64,000 nucleotides of DNA from Paraburkholderia metrosideri (GCF_904848625.1 NZ_CAJHCP010000004.1:310001-374000), one strand, 5' to 3'. Positions 35,126-43,670 are shown, counted from the stretch's first letter. Notes: generated from the letters alone by a model not told the origin. Numbers and translations: made by a program.

Positions 35126-36763
35126 TTAGCCGAGCATCGGCGGCATCGAGGGTGGCCATGGGTTGTCCGGGTTACTCGCCAACGTGCGGCGCGCCAGCGG
35201 TGCGCCTTCCCAATGTTCCGGCCCATTCGCGAGCACACTTTCGAGCGAACGCACTGCATCGAGATGACCACCGAGATCGCGATACGCGTCATACGTCATG
35301 GTGAATTCGATCGGTGCGACGATCGCGGGTGTCGGCACCGTGCCGAAAGAATGGTCGGGCATACGCGATACATCGACCATCACCGTAATGCCGCCGCCCG
35401 GCCACACGTAGGCCGGCGCACCGCCGCACGTCACGTTGACCCGTTTCTGCTTGATCGCGCGCGTGAGCAGCACGGGGTTTTCCGTGGCGCCTGCCCGCAA
35501 ACTGCCACCGGCGCCGCCGAGGAATAGCACGGTAGCTAGCGACGGCTCACAGTTCTCGCCAATCCGTTCGACCGTTCGGCGCACCGCGTCAGGCATGTCG
35601 GCAATCCGTGGCACCAGATCCTGATCGAGCTCATACCATTGCGCATGCTCGCCGGTAGTCGATACCATCAGCAAACGCATGCCGGGTTTTGCGATGCCAG
35701 GATCGAAGCCTTCGACAATGGCGAGCGGGTCCTGAATGTCGGTGCCGCCCCAACCTGTGCCTGGGTTTGCCACCTGGAAATAACGGCCCGGTGTCGATTT
35801 GCGTCCGCGAATCTTCAGACCCGAGCGTGTCATACCAAGGCATCGTCCGGCCTGGTGTTCGGTGAGCACGCCGGTAATGTGATCGTCGACCACGACCACT
35901 TCGTCCGCATGACCGAACCATTGCTTCGCGAAGATGCCGATCGTCGCGGAGCCGCAGCCCACACGCATACGCTGCTCCTCCACGCCGTCGACAACCGGCG
36001 CGGCGCCAGCGCGAATCACGAGACTCGCGCCGCCGTCGATCGTCAACTCCACCGCTTCCTTATTGCCGAGCGCGAGCATCATGTCGCACGTCACGCGGCC
36101 TTCTTTCTTGCTGCCGCCAGTGAGGTGATGCACGCCGCCGAGGCTCAACATCTGCGAGCCGTATTCCGCCGTCGTCACATGGCCGACAATCTCGCCATGA
36201 CAGCGCACGTTCGATTGCTCCGGTCCGAGAAAACGGTCGGTGTCGATCTTCACCTTGAAACTGCAATAGCTGAAAATGCCTTCGGTGACGACCGTGATCA
36301 TGTCGACATCGCCGAGCTTCGACGCGACGATAAATGGTGCGGGCTTGTAGTCGGGATAGGTGGACGATGCGCCGACGCCGGTGACGAATAGCCCTAGTTC
36401 GGCGGTATGGTCGTGCGTGGCGGCCGACGCACCAAATTCGACCATTGCATCGGTTTGAGCTTCGCCTGTCTCAGCCGGTGACGTTGACGTCGATGTCGAC
36501 GTCGATGTCGATGCCGCACGCGACAGAAACACCACAGGATCGACGCGAATCAGCCGGCCGTCCGCGTTTGCATAACGATCGCACGCGCCGGTGCGCCCGT
36601 CCGATATCTGGCATAGCACCGGGCACGCATTACATTCGATCTTGTTCGACGCCATCCGCTCGCTACGCGGGGCCGCCTTTTCGAGCACAGTGGGACCCGG
36701 TGTCGAAGCGGTTTCGCCGTCGACACTGTCCGCACCGAAATCGACCTTCGTGTGTTCTGTCAT
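35126..36763 (-). CDS. hnr: 6-hydroxynicotinate reductase
   Basis: This 545-residue protein, first in the operon, would reduce 6-hydroxynicotinate to 1,4,5,6-tetrahydro-6-oxonicotinate, the substrate of enamidase. Near the N-terminus is a four-cysteine motif ECNACPVLC...GACDRY that could hold an iron-sulfur cluster, then RLIRVDPV, as I recall for this family. Downstream are TYPDYKPAPFIV, VGCGSATIGIFAKQW, DDHITGVLTEHQAG, GTGWGGTDIQDPLAI and LFLGGAGGSLRAG. A Ser-Thr repeat (STSTSTSTSTS) interrupts the region after the cysteine motif and is encoded by 6-bp DNA repeats. I chose the ATG at 36763 (MTEHTK); in-frame ATGs up to 36799 are possible. Confidence 0.78.
   Translation of the reverse strand: MTEHTKVDFGADSVDGETASTPGPTVLEKAAPRSERMASNKIECNACPVLCQISDGRTGACDRYANADGRLIRVDPVVFLSRAASTSTSTSTSTSPAETGEAQTDAMVEFGASAATHDHTAELGLFVTGVGASSTYPDYKPAPFIVASKLGDVDMITVVTEGIFSYCSFKVKIDTDRFLGPEQSNVRCHGEIVGHVTTAEYGSQMLSLGGVHHLTGGSKKEGRVTCDMMLALGNKEAVELTIDGGASLVIRAGAAPVVDGVEEQRMRVGCGSATIGIFAKQWFGHADEVVVVDDHITGVLTEHQAGRCLGMTRSGLKIRGRKSTPGRYFQVANPGTGWGGTDIQDPLAIVEGFDPGIAKPGMRLLMVSTTGEHAQWYELDQDLVPRIADMPDAVRRTVERIGENCEPSLATVLFLGGAGGSLRAGATENPVLLTRAIKQKRVNVTCGGAPAYVWPGGGITVMVDVSRMPDHSFGTVPTPAIVAPIEFTMTYDAYRDLGGHLDAVRSLESVLANGPEHWEGAPLARRTLASNPDNPWPPSMPPMLG
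36480..36515. repeat. hexanucleotide repeat inside the reductase gene
   Basis: Six 6-bp units of the form GAYGTY (gacgtt, gacgtc, gatgtc, gacgtc, gatgtc, gatgcc) lie in frame and encode the Ser-Thr repeat of the 6-hydroxynicotinate reductase. Unit gain or loss would keep the frame. Confidence 0.85.
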
Positions 36764-36893
36764 GGTGGGGTTCCCATACGACATTACAGGCAACGACACA
36801 TCACTAGCGGTCTTGCACGGCTGACGAATTGCCCTTATTTCAAGGGACTTTCGTGTAACCTGTCTATTTTCATGTTGCGGTCACTCACCGTTC

Positions 36894-36911
36894 ATGTAGT
36901 ATCTTCTACAT
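36894..36911. promoter_or_regulatory. 18-bp palindrome, candidate TetR operator of the nicotinate operon
   Basis: ATGTAGTATCTTCTACAT has perfect 6-bp arms (ATGTAG and CTACAT) around a 6-bp centre. It lies in the 410-base divergent region between the reductase gene (start 36763) and the TetR gene (start 37174), 130 bases from the former. The rest of this region is relatively AT-rich with no gene. Confidence 0.5.
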
Positions 36912-37173
36912 CAAATGTGATTGAAATCTACCCGATCAAAATAGACTGCGCAACGAGTTTCCCCATGTGCAACTGAATGGTGCAACGCGTCATCTCCGCG
37001 TGAAGCGGATTTTGGTTAGCGCTTTAATCTACGCCTATGCAATGAATCGCGCAGCGCGCTCCGCAACCGTCAATGCGGGCTGTATGATGAAGACGCGTCG
37101 ATGCGTGGCCGGCTGGGGTGCGTGCCGTGCACGACGTTTCAACCTGACGCTAACAAAGAGATTCGAGGCCGCC

Positions 37174-37893
37174 ATGAGTACCACTGTCGCCCGCAAGCCG
37201 GGCGCGACCGGCATCCGTGCGAAGCAGGCGCAAGACACACGCGCCAAGATTCTGAAAGCGGCAACCAAGGTCTTCGCGAAGCAGGGCTATGCGAGTGGGC
37301 GCGTCGAAAGCATTTCGAAGGCCGCGCGTTCGCACGACCGCATGATCTATTACTACTTCGGCAGCAAGGAACAGTTGTTCGTCGAAGTACTCGAAACGAT
37401 CTACACGCAATTCAATGAAGCGGAAAGCCGTCTCGATCTCGATCTGAATAACCCCGTGCATGGCCTAGAACAGATGGTCGAATTCGTCTGGCAGTATTAC
37501 CTCGATCATCCGGAGTTCGTTACGCTGCTATCGAGCGAGAACCTGCACCAGGGCAAGCACGCAAAAAAGTCCGTCAAGTTGAAGGAGATTTCGGGCTATG
37601 CGATTTCGGTCGTGCAAAAGTTGCTGGATGCGGGGCAGGCGCAACATGTTTTTCGCGCTGATATCAAAGCGCGCGACGTGTATCTGATGATCGCGTCGCT
37701 GGGTTATTTCTATAACGCCAATCAATACACGCTCGGTGCCTTTCTCGGCGAGCCATTGATGGACAAGGCCGCGTTAGCCCATTGGCTCGACGTGATCAAA
37801 GACACCGTGTTGCGCGCGGTGCGTTTGCAAATGCCTGCGGGCATCCACTCAACACCGACTACCAGGAGCGAACACGCTCACGGCGTAGCATAA
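37174..37893 (+). CDS. TetR-family regulator, probably controlling the nicotinate operon
   Basis: This is a 239-residue regulator. The N-terminal helix-turn-helix (about 20-65) reads RAKILKAATKVFAKQGYASGRVESISKAARSHDRMIYYYFGSKEQLFVEVLE, typical of TetR (GYAS...I...A, YYYFGSKEQL). The C-terminal ligand domain (80-220) resembles TetR_C of the PsrA/NicS-like class. The start at 37174 has GAGG 6 bases upstream. It is divergent from the long catabolic operon, with a palindrome between, so autoregulation and repression relieved by a pyridine intermediate is the simplest model. P. putida uses a TetR repressor (NicS) for nicAB, which supports but does not prove this. Confidence 0.88.
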   Translation: MSTTVARKPGATGIRAKQAQDTRAKILKAATKVFAKQGYASGRVESISKAARSHDRMIYYYFGSKEQLFVEVLETIYTQFNEAESRLDLDLNNPVHGLEQMVEFVWQYYLDHPEFVTLLSSENLHQGKHAKKSVKLKEISGYAISVVQKLLDAGQAQHVFRADIKARDVYLMIASLGYFYNANQYTLGAFLGEPLMDKAALAHWLDVIKDTVLRAVRLQMPAGIHSTPTTRSEHAHGVA

Positions 37894-37896
37894 AAA

Positions 37897-37926
37897 AACG
37901 CGTGCCGTATAAACGGCACGCGTTTC
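37897..37926. terminator. bidirectional terminator between tetR and pcaC
   Basis: AAACGCGTGCCG and CGGCACGCGTTT form a perfect 12-bp stem with a 6-base loop. A T-rich stretch follows on the plus strand and a run of A precedes it (T run on the minus strand). It serves the convergent tetR and pcaC ends. Confidence 0.85.
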
Positions 37927-37950
37927 TTCGTGGTCAATCTACCGCTGGCG

Positions 37951-38355
37951 TTAAGGCTTTGCCGCCGCAGCCGCTGCGGCATCATCTTCACGGAACAACT
38001 TATCGGCAAGGTGATACGCCGAATTCGCCGCCGGCACGCCGCAATAAATCGCGGTTTGCAACAGGACTTCCTTGATCTGCTCGCGCGTCACACCATTATT
38101 CTTCGCAGCACGCAAATGCAGCGCCAGTTCTTCGCTGCGGTTGAGCGCGACCATCATCGCAATGGTCAGCAGGCTGCGCGTGTGACGCGGCAAGCCTTCA
38201 CGCGTCCAGATTTCGCCCCACGCATAACGTGTGATCAGGTTCTGGAATTCTTCGGTCAAGTCAGTGCGATTCGCAAGCGACCGGTCGACGTGCGCGTCGC
38301 CGAGCACCGCGCGGCGCACGCCCATCCCAGCTTCGTAGCGGTCTTCGTCGTTCAT
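37951..38355 (-). CDS. pcaC: 4-carboxymuconolactone decarboxylase
   Basis: This 134-residue cytoplasmic enzyme converts gamma-carboxymuconolactone to 3-oxoadipate enol-lactone in the protocatechuate branch of the beta-ketoadipate pathway. The family core is evident: RYEAGMGVRRAVLGDAHVD, FQNLITRYAWGEIWTREGLPRHTRSLLTIAM, LALHLRAAKNNGVTREQIKEVLLQTAIYCGVPAA. A short poly-Ala tail ends the protein. Its ATG overlaps the pcaD stop by 4 bases, and it is the last gene of pcaBDC. Confidence 0.95.
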   Translation of the reverse strand: MNDEDRYEAGMGVRRAVLGDAHVDRSLANRTDLTEEFQNLITRYAWGEIWTREGLPRHTRSLLTIAMMVALNRSEELALHLRAAKNNGVTREQIKEVLLQTAIYCGVPAANSAYHLADKLFREDDAAAAAAAKP

Positions 38356-39143
38356 TTCTTCTCCGTCAGGAAATCAAGCACGGCCTTCGTGAAAGCGTCG
38401 GCCTTTTCGATGTTGGAAATATGCGAGGCGTCGAGTTCGACGTAACGCGCGCCGGGAATCGACTGCGCGAGTTCACGGCCTTGCGCCGGCGTCGCGGCCA
38501 GATCGTGCGTGCCGCTGATCACCAGCGCCGGCACCTTGATGCCTGCCGTTTCAGCGCGCAGGTCGGCGGCGTCGATCGCATCGCAATTCGACGCGTAGCC
38601 TTCCTTGTCGGTATGCACGAACACGTCGCGAATCATCGACAACACTACCGGCTCGCGCTCGAAATAGTCGGCGGTGAACCAGCGCGGCAGAACCGCGTCG
38701 GCCAACGCCAGCATGCCTTCGCTGCGAGCCTTCGCGGCCCGCGGCACCCACACTTCAGGCGAACCGATACGCGCCGCCGTATTGCACAGCACGACGCGCT
38801 CGAAACGGTCGCCATGGCGCGCGGCCAATGCGACACCGGTGAGGCCGCCCATCGACAGTCCGCAGAAATTCGCGCGGGCGATTTTCAGCGTGTCCATCAG
38901 GCCGAGCACGTCGCCGGTGAGCTGGTCGATGGTGTACGGACCCTTCGGCGCTTCCGAATGACCGTGACCGCGCGTGTCGTAACGCAGCACGCGGAAATGT
39001 TTCGACAGCGCCGCGACTTGCGGCGTCCACATGGACAGATCGCTGCCGAGCGAATTCGACAGCACGATCCACGGCGCGTTGCCGTGACGGTCACCGTCGA
39101 TTCGATAATGAAGCTCGGTGCCGTTGACTGCGGCGTAAGGCAT
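38352..39143 (-). CDS. pcaD: 3-oxoadipate enol-lactonase
   Basis: This 263-residue alpha/beta hydrolase opens the enol-lactone to 3-oxoadipate. Visible are the oxyanion region SNSLGSDLSMW, RYDTRGHGHS, nucleophile elbow GLSMGG (Ser about 105), catalytic Asp in ISGTHDLAATPAQG and His in LDASHISNIE. AGGGAG lies before the ATG, inside the end of pcaB. It is 5 bases from pcaB and overlaps pcaC. Confidence 0.95.
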   Translation of the reverse strand: MPYAAVNGTELHYRIDGDRHGNAPWIVLSNSLGSDLSMWTPQVAALSKHFRVLRYDTRGHGHSEAPKGPYTIDQLTGDVLGLMDTLKIARANFCGLSMGGLTGVALAARHGDRFERVVLCNTAARIGSPEVWVPRAAKARSEGMLALADAVLPRWFTADYFEREPVVLSMIRDVFVHTDKEGYASNCDAIDAADLRAETAGIKVPALVISGTHDLAATPAQGRELAQSIPGARYVELDASHISNIEKADAFTKAVLDFLTEKK

Positions 39144-39148
39144 GCCGG

Positions 39149-40528
39149 TTACTCCCTGGAATGAGCGCGCTCAACGCGCGCGGTGTGAAGTGCCAGCGCG
39201 GCGTCCACATATGCGTGTGCCTGGCCGACGTATTGAGCAGGATCGAGCAATTGCTTCAGACGCTCGAGCGGAAGATGTTCGGTGACGGCCGCGTCGGCGG
39301 CGAGTACATCGAAAAGCGTTTTGCCGTCGCGAATCGCGGCTTTCGACGCGCGTTCGACCAGATGATGCGCGTCGAGCCGGCCAATGCTGTCGCCGAGTGC
39401 GAGCATCACCGCTTCGCCGAGAATCAGCCCGTGCGTGATGTCGAGATTGGCGGCGAGGCGCGGCACGTTGACGTTCAGGCCCGACGCGATCTGCTCGATA
39501 TTGGCGAGTGCGCCGCCCGCGAGACGCGCGAGGTCGGGCAACGCGTCCCACTCGGCTTGCCAGCCGCCGAGCGCGCGTTCGTGTTCCTGCACCATGCCGG
39601 CGAAGACCGTGGCCACCAGGCCGGGCGCGCGTGTCGCGGCGGTCAGCACGGCGGCGCAGCCCACCGGATTGCGCTTATGCGGCATTGTCGACGAGCCGCC
39701 CTTGCCTGCCGCAGCGGGTTCGGCGAGTTCATCGACTTCGGTTTGCATCTGCAACGAGATATCGCGCGCGATTTTGCCGAGCGTGCCGATCAGCATGCCG
39801 AACAGCGACGCGGTTTCAGCCATGCGGTCACGCTGCGTGTGCCACGGCAACGTGGGGACGGCGAGCCCGAGTTCATGCGCCAGCGCCTGCGTCACCTGCG
39901 GCGCGGCATCGCGCAGACTCGCCAGCGTGCCTGCCGCGCCGCCGAATTGCAGCACCAGCACACGGGCACGCAATGCATCGAGTCGCTCGCGATGACGCAG
40001 TAACGCGTCGAGCCATTGCGCGAATTTCAGACCGAGTGTGATGGGCAGCGCCTGTTGCAGCCAGGTGCGGCCGATCATCGGGGTGGCGCGATGCGCTGCC
40101 GCAAGTGTCGCGACGGCGTTGCAAGTAGCTTGCAAACCGCTGTCGAGCAGGTCGAAGGTGTCGCGCAATTGCAGCACCGTCGCCGTATCGATGATGTCCT
40201 GGCTCGTCGCGCCCCAATGCACGTATTTCGACGCTTCGGCGTCGGCTGCTTTAACGCGCGCGGTGAGTTGCTTGACGAGCGGAATCGCGAGGTTGCCGCC
40301 GAGTGCGGCGTCGCGTGCGAGTGCGTCCGCGTCGAGTTGATCTGCGTGGCAAGCCGCTTCGATCGCGGGCACGGCGGAAGCAGGAATGACCTGATGCGCA
40401 GCCGAAGCACGCGCGAGCGCGGCTTCGACATCGAGCATCCGTTGCAGCGTGGCACGCGGCGCCCAGATGTCGTTCATCGGCTGTGTGCCGCAGAGAAGGC
40501 CGGTCAGACGGGCGCTGGAGTCGAGCAT
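39149..40528 (-). CDS. pcaB: 3-carboxy-cis,cis-muconate cycloisomerase
   Basis: This 459-residue member of the fumarase/aspartase superfamily cyclises 3-carboxymuconate to 4-carboxymuconolactone. Motifs include MNDIWAPRATLQRMLDVEAALARA, YVHWGATSQDIIDTATVLQLRD, MIGRTWLQQALP, FGGAAGTLASL and the signature loop GKGGSSTMPHKRNPVGCAAV. I chose the ATG at 40528, which begins family-like sequence 18 codons before MNDIWAP; the longer open frame upstream reads as non-coding. Its ribosome site is weak. The 370-base gap to pcaJ upstream holds a large hairpin. Confidence 0.93.
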   Translation of the reverse strand: MLDSSARLTGLLCGTQPMNDIWAPRATLQRMLDVEAALARASAAHQVIPASAVPAIEAACHADQLDADALARDAALGGNLAIPLVKQLTARVKAADAEASKYVHWGATSQDIIDTATVLQLRDTFDLLDSGLQATCNAVATLAAAHRATPMIGRTWLQQALPITLGLKFAQWLDALLRHRERLDALRARVLVLQFGGAAGTLASLRDAAPQVTQALAHELGLAVPTLPWHTQRDRMAETASLFGMLIGTLGKIARDISLQMQTEVDELAEPAAAGKGGSSTMPHKRNPVGCAAVLTAATRAPGLVATVFAGMVQEHERALGGWQAEWDALPDLARLAGGALANIEQIASGLNVNVPRLAANLDITHGLILGEAVMLALGDSIGRLDAHHLVERASKAAIRDGKTLFDVLAADAAVTEHLPLERLKQLLDPAQYVGQAHAYVDAALALHTARVERAHSRE

Positions 40529-40755
40529 GGTGACGTCGATAGTCGAGGAAATCGGAAGTGAATGATTCGGGCGGCAAGCGGTTCGATGCGTGCGGGACGG
40601 CCGTGATAAACCGGCGATAACCCGGCGATAAACCCGCGATAAACGTCCGGCATTTAACGCGAAGCACCGCTCAATACCGGCTGAATCGCAGGTAGCCCAG
40701 CGAACGCAAAGTTGCGACGTATTGTGCGCCAAACACGGCCGGCACGTCGCTGAAG

Positions 40756-40805
40756 CTGACACGCCAGCACGAAAGAGGCTGGCCTCATGCGTGCTGGCGT
40801 GTCAG
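40756..40805. repeat. large inverted repeat between pcaJ and pcaB
   Basis: CTGACACGCCAGCACG (40756-40771) is repeated inverted at 40790-40805, a perfect 16-bp stem. The 18-base loop itself contains GAGGC and GCCTC. No T run adjoins it. The rest of the 370-base gap between pcaJ and pcaB shows no gene. Confidence 0.85.
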
Positions 40806-40898
40806 TGACCGTGCGCGTCGCCGGGAACCGTTGCGCATTGCCGCAAACCCGACGGACCACCGCGTTTGCAACACCGCGCGCGGTTCATGCCCGTCGCG

Positions 40899-41558
40899 TC
40901 ATGCCGCGCGAGCCGCCTGGGTGCCGTCGATCAGCGGTACGCCGGTCAGCTTGTGCAGTGCGTCGAAATCGATGTCCGAGAAAATCTCGCGCACTACCAG
41001 ACCCTGGTCGGTCACGTCGATCATCGCCAGGTCGGTGTAGATGCGGTCAACGCAGGCGATGCCCGTAACCGGATACGAACACTCCGCGGCAATCTTGCTT
41101 TCGCCCTGCTTGGTCAGGTGCTCCATCATCACGTAGACCTGCTTCGCGCCGATGGCCAGATCCATCGCGCCGCCGACTGCCGGGATCGCGTCGGGCGCGC
41201 CGGTGTGCCAGTTCGCCAGATCGCCCTTCGCCGACACCTGGAACGCGCCGAGCACGCAGAAGTCGAGATGGCCGCCGCGCATCATCGCGAACGAATCCGA
41301 GTGGTGAAAGTACGCGCCGCCCGTCAACAGCGTGACGTGCTGCTTGCCGGCGTTGATCAGTTCGTCGTCTTCCTCGCCCTTGGCGGGCGCCGGGCCCATG
41401 CCGAGCAGGCCGTTTTCGCTATGCAGGAAGATTTCCTTGTCGGCGCCGAGGTGGTTGGCCACCAGCGTCGGCACGCCGATGCCGAGGTTCACATAAGCGC
41501 CTTCGGGGATATCGAGCGCAACGCGCTTGGCCATTTCATCGCGGGTCAGTTTTTTCAT
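40899..41558 (-). CDS. pcaJ: 3-oxoacid (3-oxoadipate) CoA-transferase subunit B
   Basis: This is the 219-residue beta subunit, which with PcaI activates 3-oxoadipate using succinyl-CoA. Features are AKRVALDIPEGAYVNLGIGVPTLVANHL, the catalytic glutamate in HSENGLLGMGP, GGHLDFCVLGAFQVSAKGDLANW, GGAMDLAIGAKQVYVMMEH and the C-terminal IFSDIDFDALHKLTGVPL. AGACCCGAC separates it from pcaI by 14 bases. It belongs to the pcaIJ operon, transcribed away from the LysR gene. Confidence 0.95.
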   Translation of the reverse strand: MKKLTRDEMAKRVALDIPEGAYVNLGIGVPTLVANHLGADKEIFLHSENGLLGMGPAPAKGEEDDELINAGKQHVTLLTGGAYFHHSDSFAMMRGGHLDFCVLGAFQVSAKGDLANWHTGAPDAIPAVGGAMDLAIGAKQVYVMMEHLTKQGESKIAAECSYPVTGIACVDRIYTDLAMIDVTDQGLVVREIFSDIDFDALHKLTGVPLIDGTQAARAA

Positions 41559-41572
41559 GTCGGGTCTCCGGT

Positions 41573-42280
41573 TCAGGCGGCTGCGTCGTGAGGATTGGGC
41601 GTGGGGGCGTGGGCCGCTTGCGGCACTTCGATCACCCGTTGCACGAAAATGCCCGGCGTCACGATGTTTTCCGGGTCGAGCGCGCCGAGCGGCACGACTT
41701 GCGACACCTGCACGATCGCGGTTTTCGCCGCGCTCGCCATGATCGGGCCGAAATTGCGCGCCGTCTTGCGATACACCAGGTTGCCCCAGCGGTCGCCCTT
41801 GTACGCCTTGATCAGCGCAAAGTCCGCATGCAGCGGCGACTCCAGCACGTAATGCTTGCCGTCGATCAAACGGGTTTCCTTGCCTTCGGCGAGCTTGGTG
41901 CCGTAAGCGGTCGGCGTGAAGAAGCCGCCGATGCCCGCGCCCGCTGCACGAATACGTTCCGCGAGGTTGCCCTGCGGCACGAGTTCCAGTTCGATTTCGC
42001 CGGCGCGGTAGAGCGCGTCGAACACATACGAATCGGTCTGACGCGGGAACGAGCAGATGATCTTGCGCACGCGCTTGGCTTTCAGCAGCGCCGCGAGGCC
42101 GATGTCGCCGTTACCTGCATTGTTGTTGACGATGGTCAGCTCGCGCGAGCCTTGCTCGATGAGCGCGTCGATCAATTCCGACGGCATGCCAGCCGTGCCG
42201 AAGCCGCCGATCATGACGGTCGCGCCGTCGTGGACATCGGCAACCGCCGACTGAAGTGACTCGAAAATCTTGTTGATCAT
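41573..42280 (-). CDS. pcaI: 3-oxoacid (3-oxoadipate) CoA-transferase subunit A
   Basis: This 235-residue alpha subunit starts MINKIFESLQSAVADVHDGATVMIGGFGTAGMPSELIDAL, with family motifs NNNAGNGDIGLAALL, SFPRQTDSYVFDALYRAGEIELELVPQGNLAERIRAAGAGIGGFFTPTAYGT. An AAAGGAAA site precedes the ATG at 42280; the in-frame extension upstream is not conserved. It is the first gene of the operon, divergent from the LysR-type regulator. Confidence 0.95.
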   Translation of the reverse strand: MINKIFESLQSAVADVHDGATVMIGGFGTAGMPSELIDALIEQGSRELTIVNNNAGNGDIGLAALLKAKRVRKIICSFPRQTDSYVFDALYRAGEIELELVPQGNLAERIRAAGAGIGGFFTPTAYGTKLAEGKETRLIDGKHYVLESPLHADFALIKAYKGDRWGNLVYRKTARNFGPIMASAAKTAIVQVSQVVPLGALDPENIVTPGIFVQRVIEVPQAAHAPTPNPHDAAA

Positions 42281-42438
42281 GTCGAATTTCCTTTTGGGGC
42301 GCCGCGTGCCGTCAGGCTGACTGCCATGGCTGGCAGGGCTTGCGCGGAACGGTCTCCGGGCCAATGCTGGCGGCGGCTCGCCGGATGGAGATGCAAGCTG
42401 GCGCCTTCGGTTTGTCCGCTGCCGGTCGGTTCAATATT

Positions 42439-42455
42439 TGTTCGACATATGAACA
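42439..42455. promoter_or_regulatory. candidate LysR operator upstream of pcaIJ
   Basis: TGTTCGACATATGAACA is a dyad (TGTTC-N7-GAACA) that also fits the LysR T-N11-A rule (TTC-N7-GAA). It lies in the 460-base divergent region between pcaI (start 42280) and the LysR gene (start 42741); the remainder of the region holds no gene. Confidence 0.5.
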
Positions 42456-42740
42456 TGGATTCGGTTAGCGAACGCTCAGGCGATTATGGTTGTCGTTCGG
42501 TCGGGTTGTCAAGGCAGGGAAATCCCCTTAATCATAGGTTCTTGCGCGCGACAATGACGGGTTCGTTGCGCTATCGGACCCAGCCAACGGGACAGACAAC
42601 GCGCCGCCGCAAGCCTTCATCGCACCGCCGTTGAACGGGAATAAAAAGGAAAACGCCACTATCCATCCGGTAGATTTTTAAACTACCCTCTATGCGGATA
42701 ACAAATAATTAGCTTCATCCAGCACCGCAGGCACTCGAGC

Positions 42741-43670
42741 ATGTCCGACACACATCTGGATCTGAACCTGATCCCCTATCTGGTCGCGATGGAAGACACC
42801 CGCAATGTCAGCCGCGCCGCCGAACAGCTTGGCGTCAGCCAGCCACGCGTGAGCACCGCCTTGGGCCGTCTGCGCGAATATTTCGACGACCCGCTGTTCG
42901 TGCGCACGTCGAAAGGCATGGAGCCCACGCCGCGCGCGCTCGCCATCCTGCCCGCCGCGCGCGACGCGCTGCTGCGCATCGAGAAAGGCATGCTCGACGT
43001 GCAGGACTTCGAGCCGGCCACCAGTACCCACACGTTTTCGATCGCGCTTTCCGACGTCGGCGAAATCGTCTTTTTGCCGCGTCTGCTGCAACTCTTTTCC
43101 GAGCGCGCGCCGTTCGCGAATCTGCGCTCGGTGACGCTGTCGCCGTCGCAGGTGGAACGCGGCCTCGAATCGGGCGACGTCGACCTGGCGGTCGGTTATT
43201 TCCCCGATCTGTCGGGTAATAACTTCTTTCAGCAACGGCTGTTTACGCACCGGTTCATCTGTTTGATGCGCACGGGGCACCCCCTGTCCAAAGCACCGCT
43301 GACGCTGGCGCAGTACGTCGCGTCGGGACATGCGGTGGTGCGCTCCGAAGGACGCAGCCAGGAAGTTCTCGAACAGTATCTGGAGAAGAAGCGCATCAAG
43401 CGGCGGGCGGTGCTGGAAACGCCGCACTTCATGAGCCTGCCGTTCATCCTCGCGCGCAGCGATCTGCTCGCGACAGTGCCGCACGCGATCGGCTTCGCGT
43501 ATGTGTCCGAGCATGCGTCGATCACGCTGGTCGAGCCGCCGTTGCCGTTGCCGCGCTTCGATCTGCGGCAGCACTGGCATCGCAAGTTTCACAACGATCC
43601 GCGCGCGAGCTGGCTGCGCAGCGTGGTCGCCGAACTTTTCAACGACGCGATGGACGAGTGGCCGAAGTGA
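42741..43670 (+). CDS. LysR-family regulator, probably of the pca genes
   Basis: This is a 309-residue transcription factor. The N-terminal winged helix (about 7-66) reads LDLNLIPYLVAMEDTRNVSRAAEQLGVSQPRVSTALGRLREYFDDPLFVRTSKGMEPT, close to the NahR/NodD-type subgroup. The effector-binding domain (about 95-300) has IALSDVGEIVFLPRLLQLF and LESGDVDLAVGYFPDL, as in aromatic-acid-sensing LysR proteins. It is divergent from pcaIJ with a T-N11-A dyad between, which makes it the likely activator. The inducer (3-oxoadipate or muconate type) cannot be read from the sequence. Confidence 0.9.
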   Translation: MSDTHLDLNLIPYLVAMEDTRNVSRAAEQLGVSQPRVSTALGRLREYFDDPLFVRTSKGMEPTPRALAILPAARDALLRIEKGMLDVQDFEPATSTHTFSIALSDVGEIVFLPRLLQLFSERAPFANLRSVTLSPSQVERGLESGDVDLAVGYFPDLSGNNFFQQRLFTHRFICLMRTGHPLSKAPLTLAQYVASGHAVVRSEGRSQEVLEQYLEKKRIKRRAVLETPHFMSLPFILARSDLLATVPHAIGFAYVSEHASITLVEPPLPLPRFDLRQHWHRKFHNDPRASWLRSVVAELFNDAMDEWPK

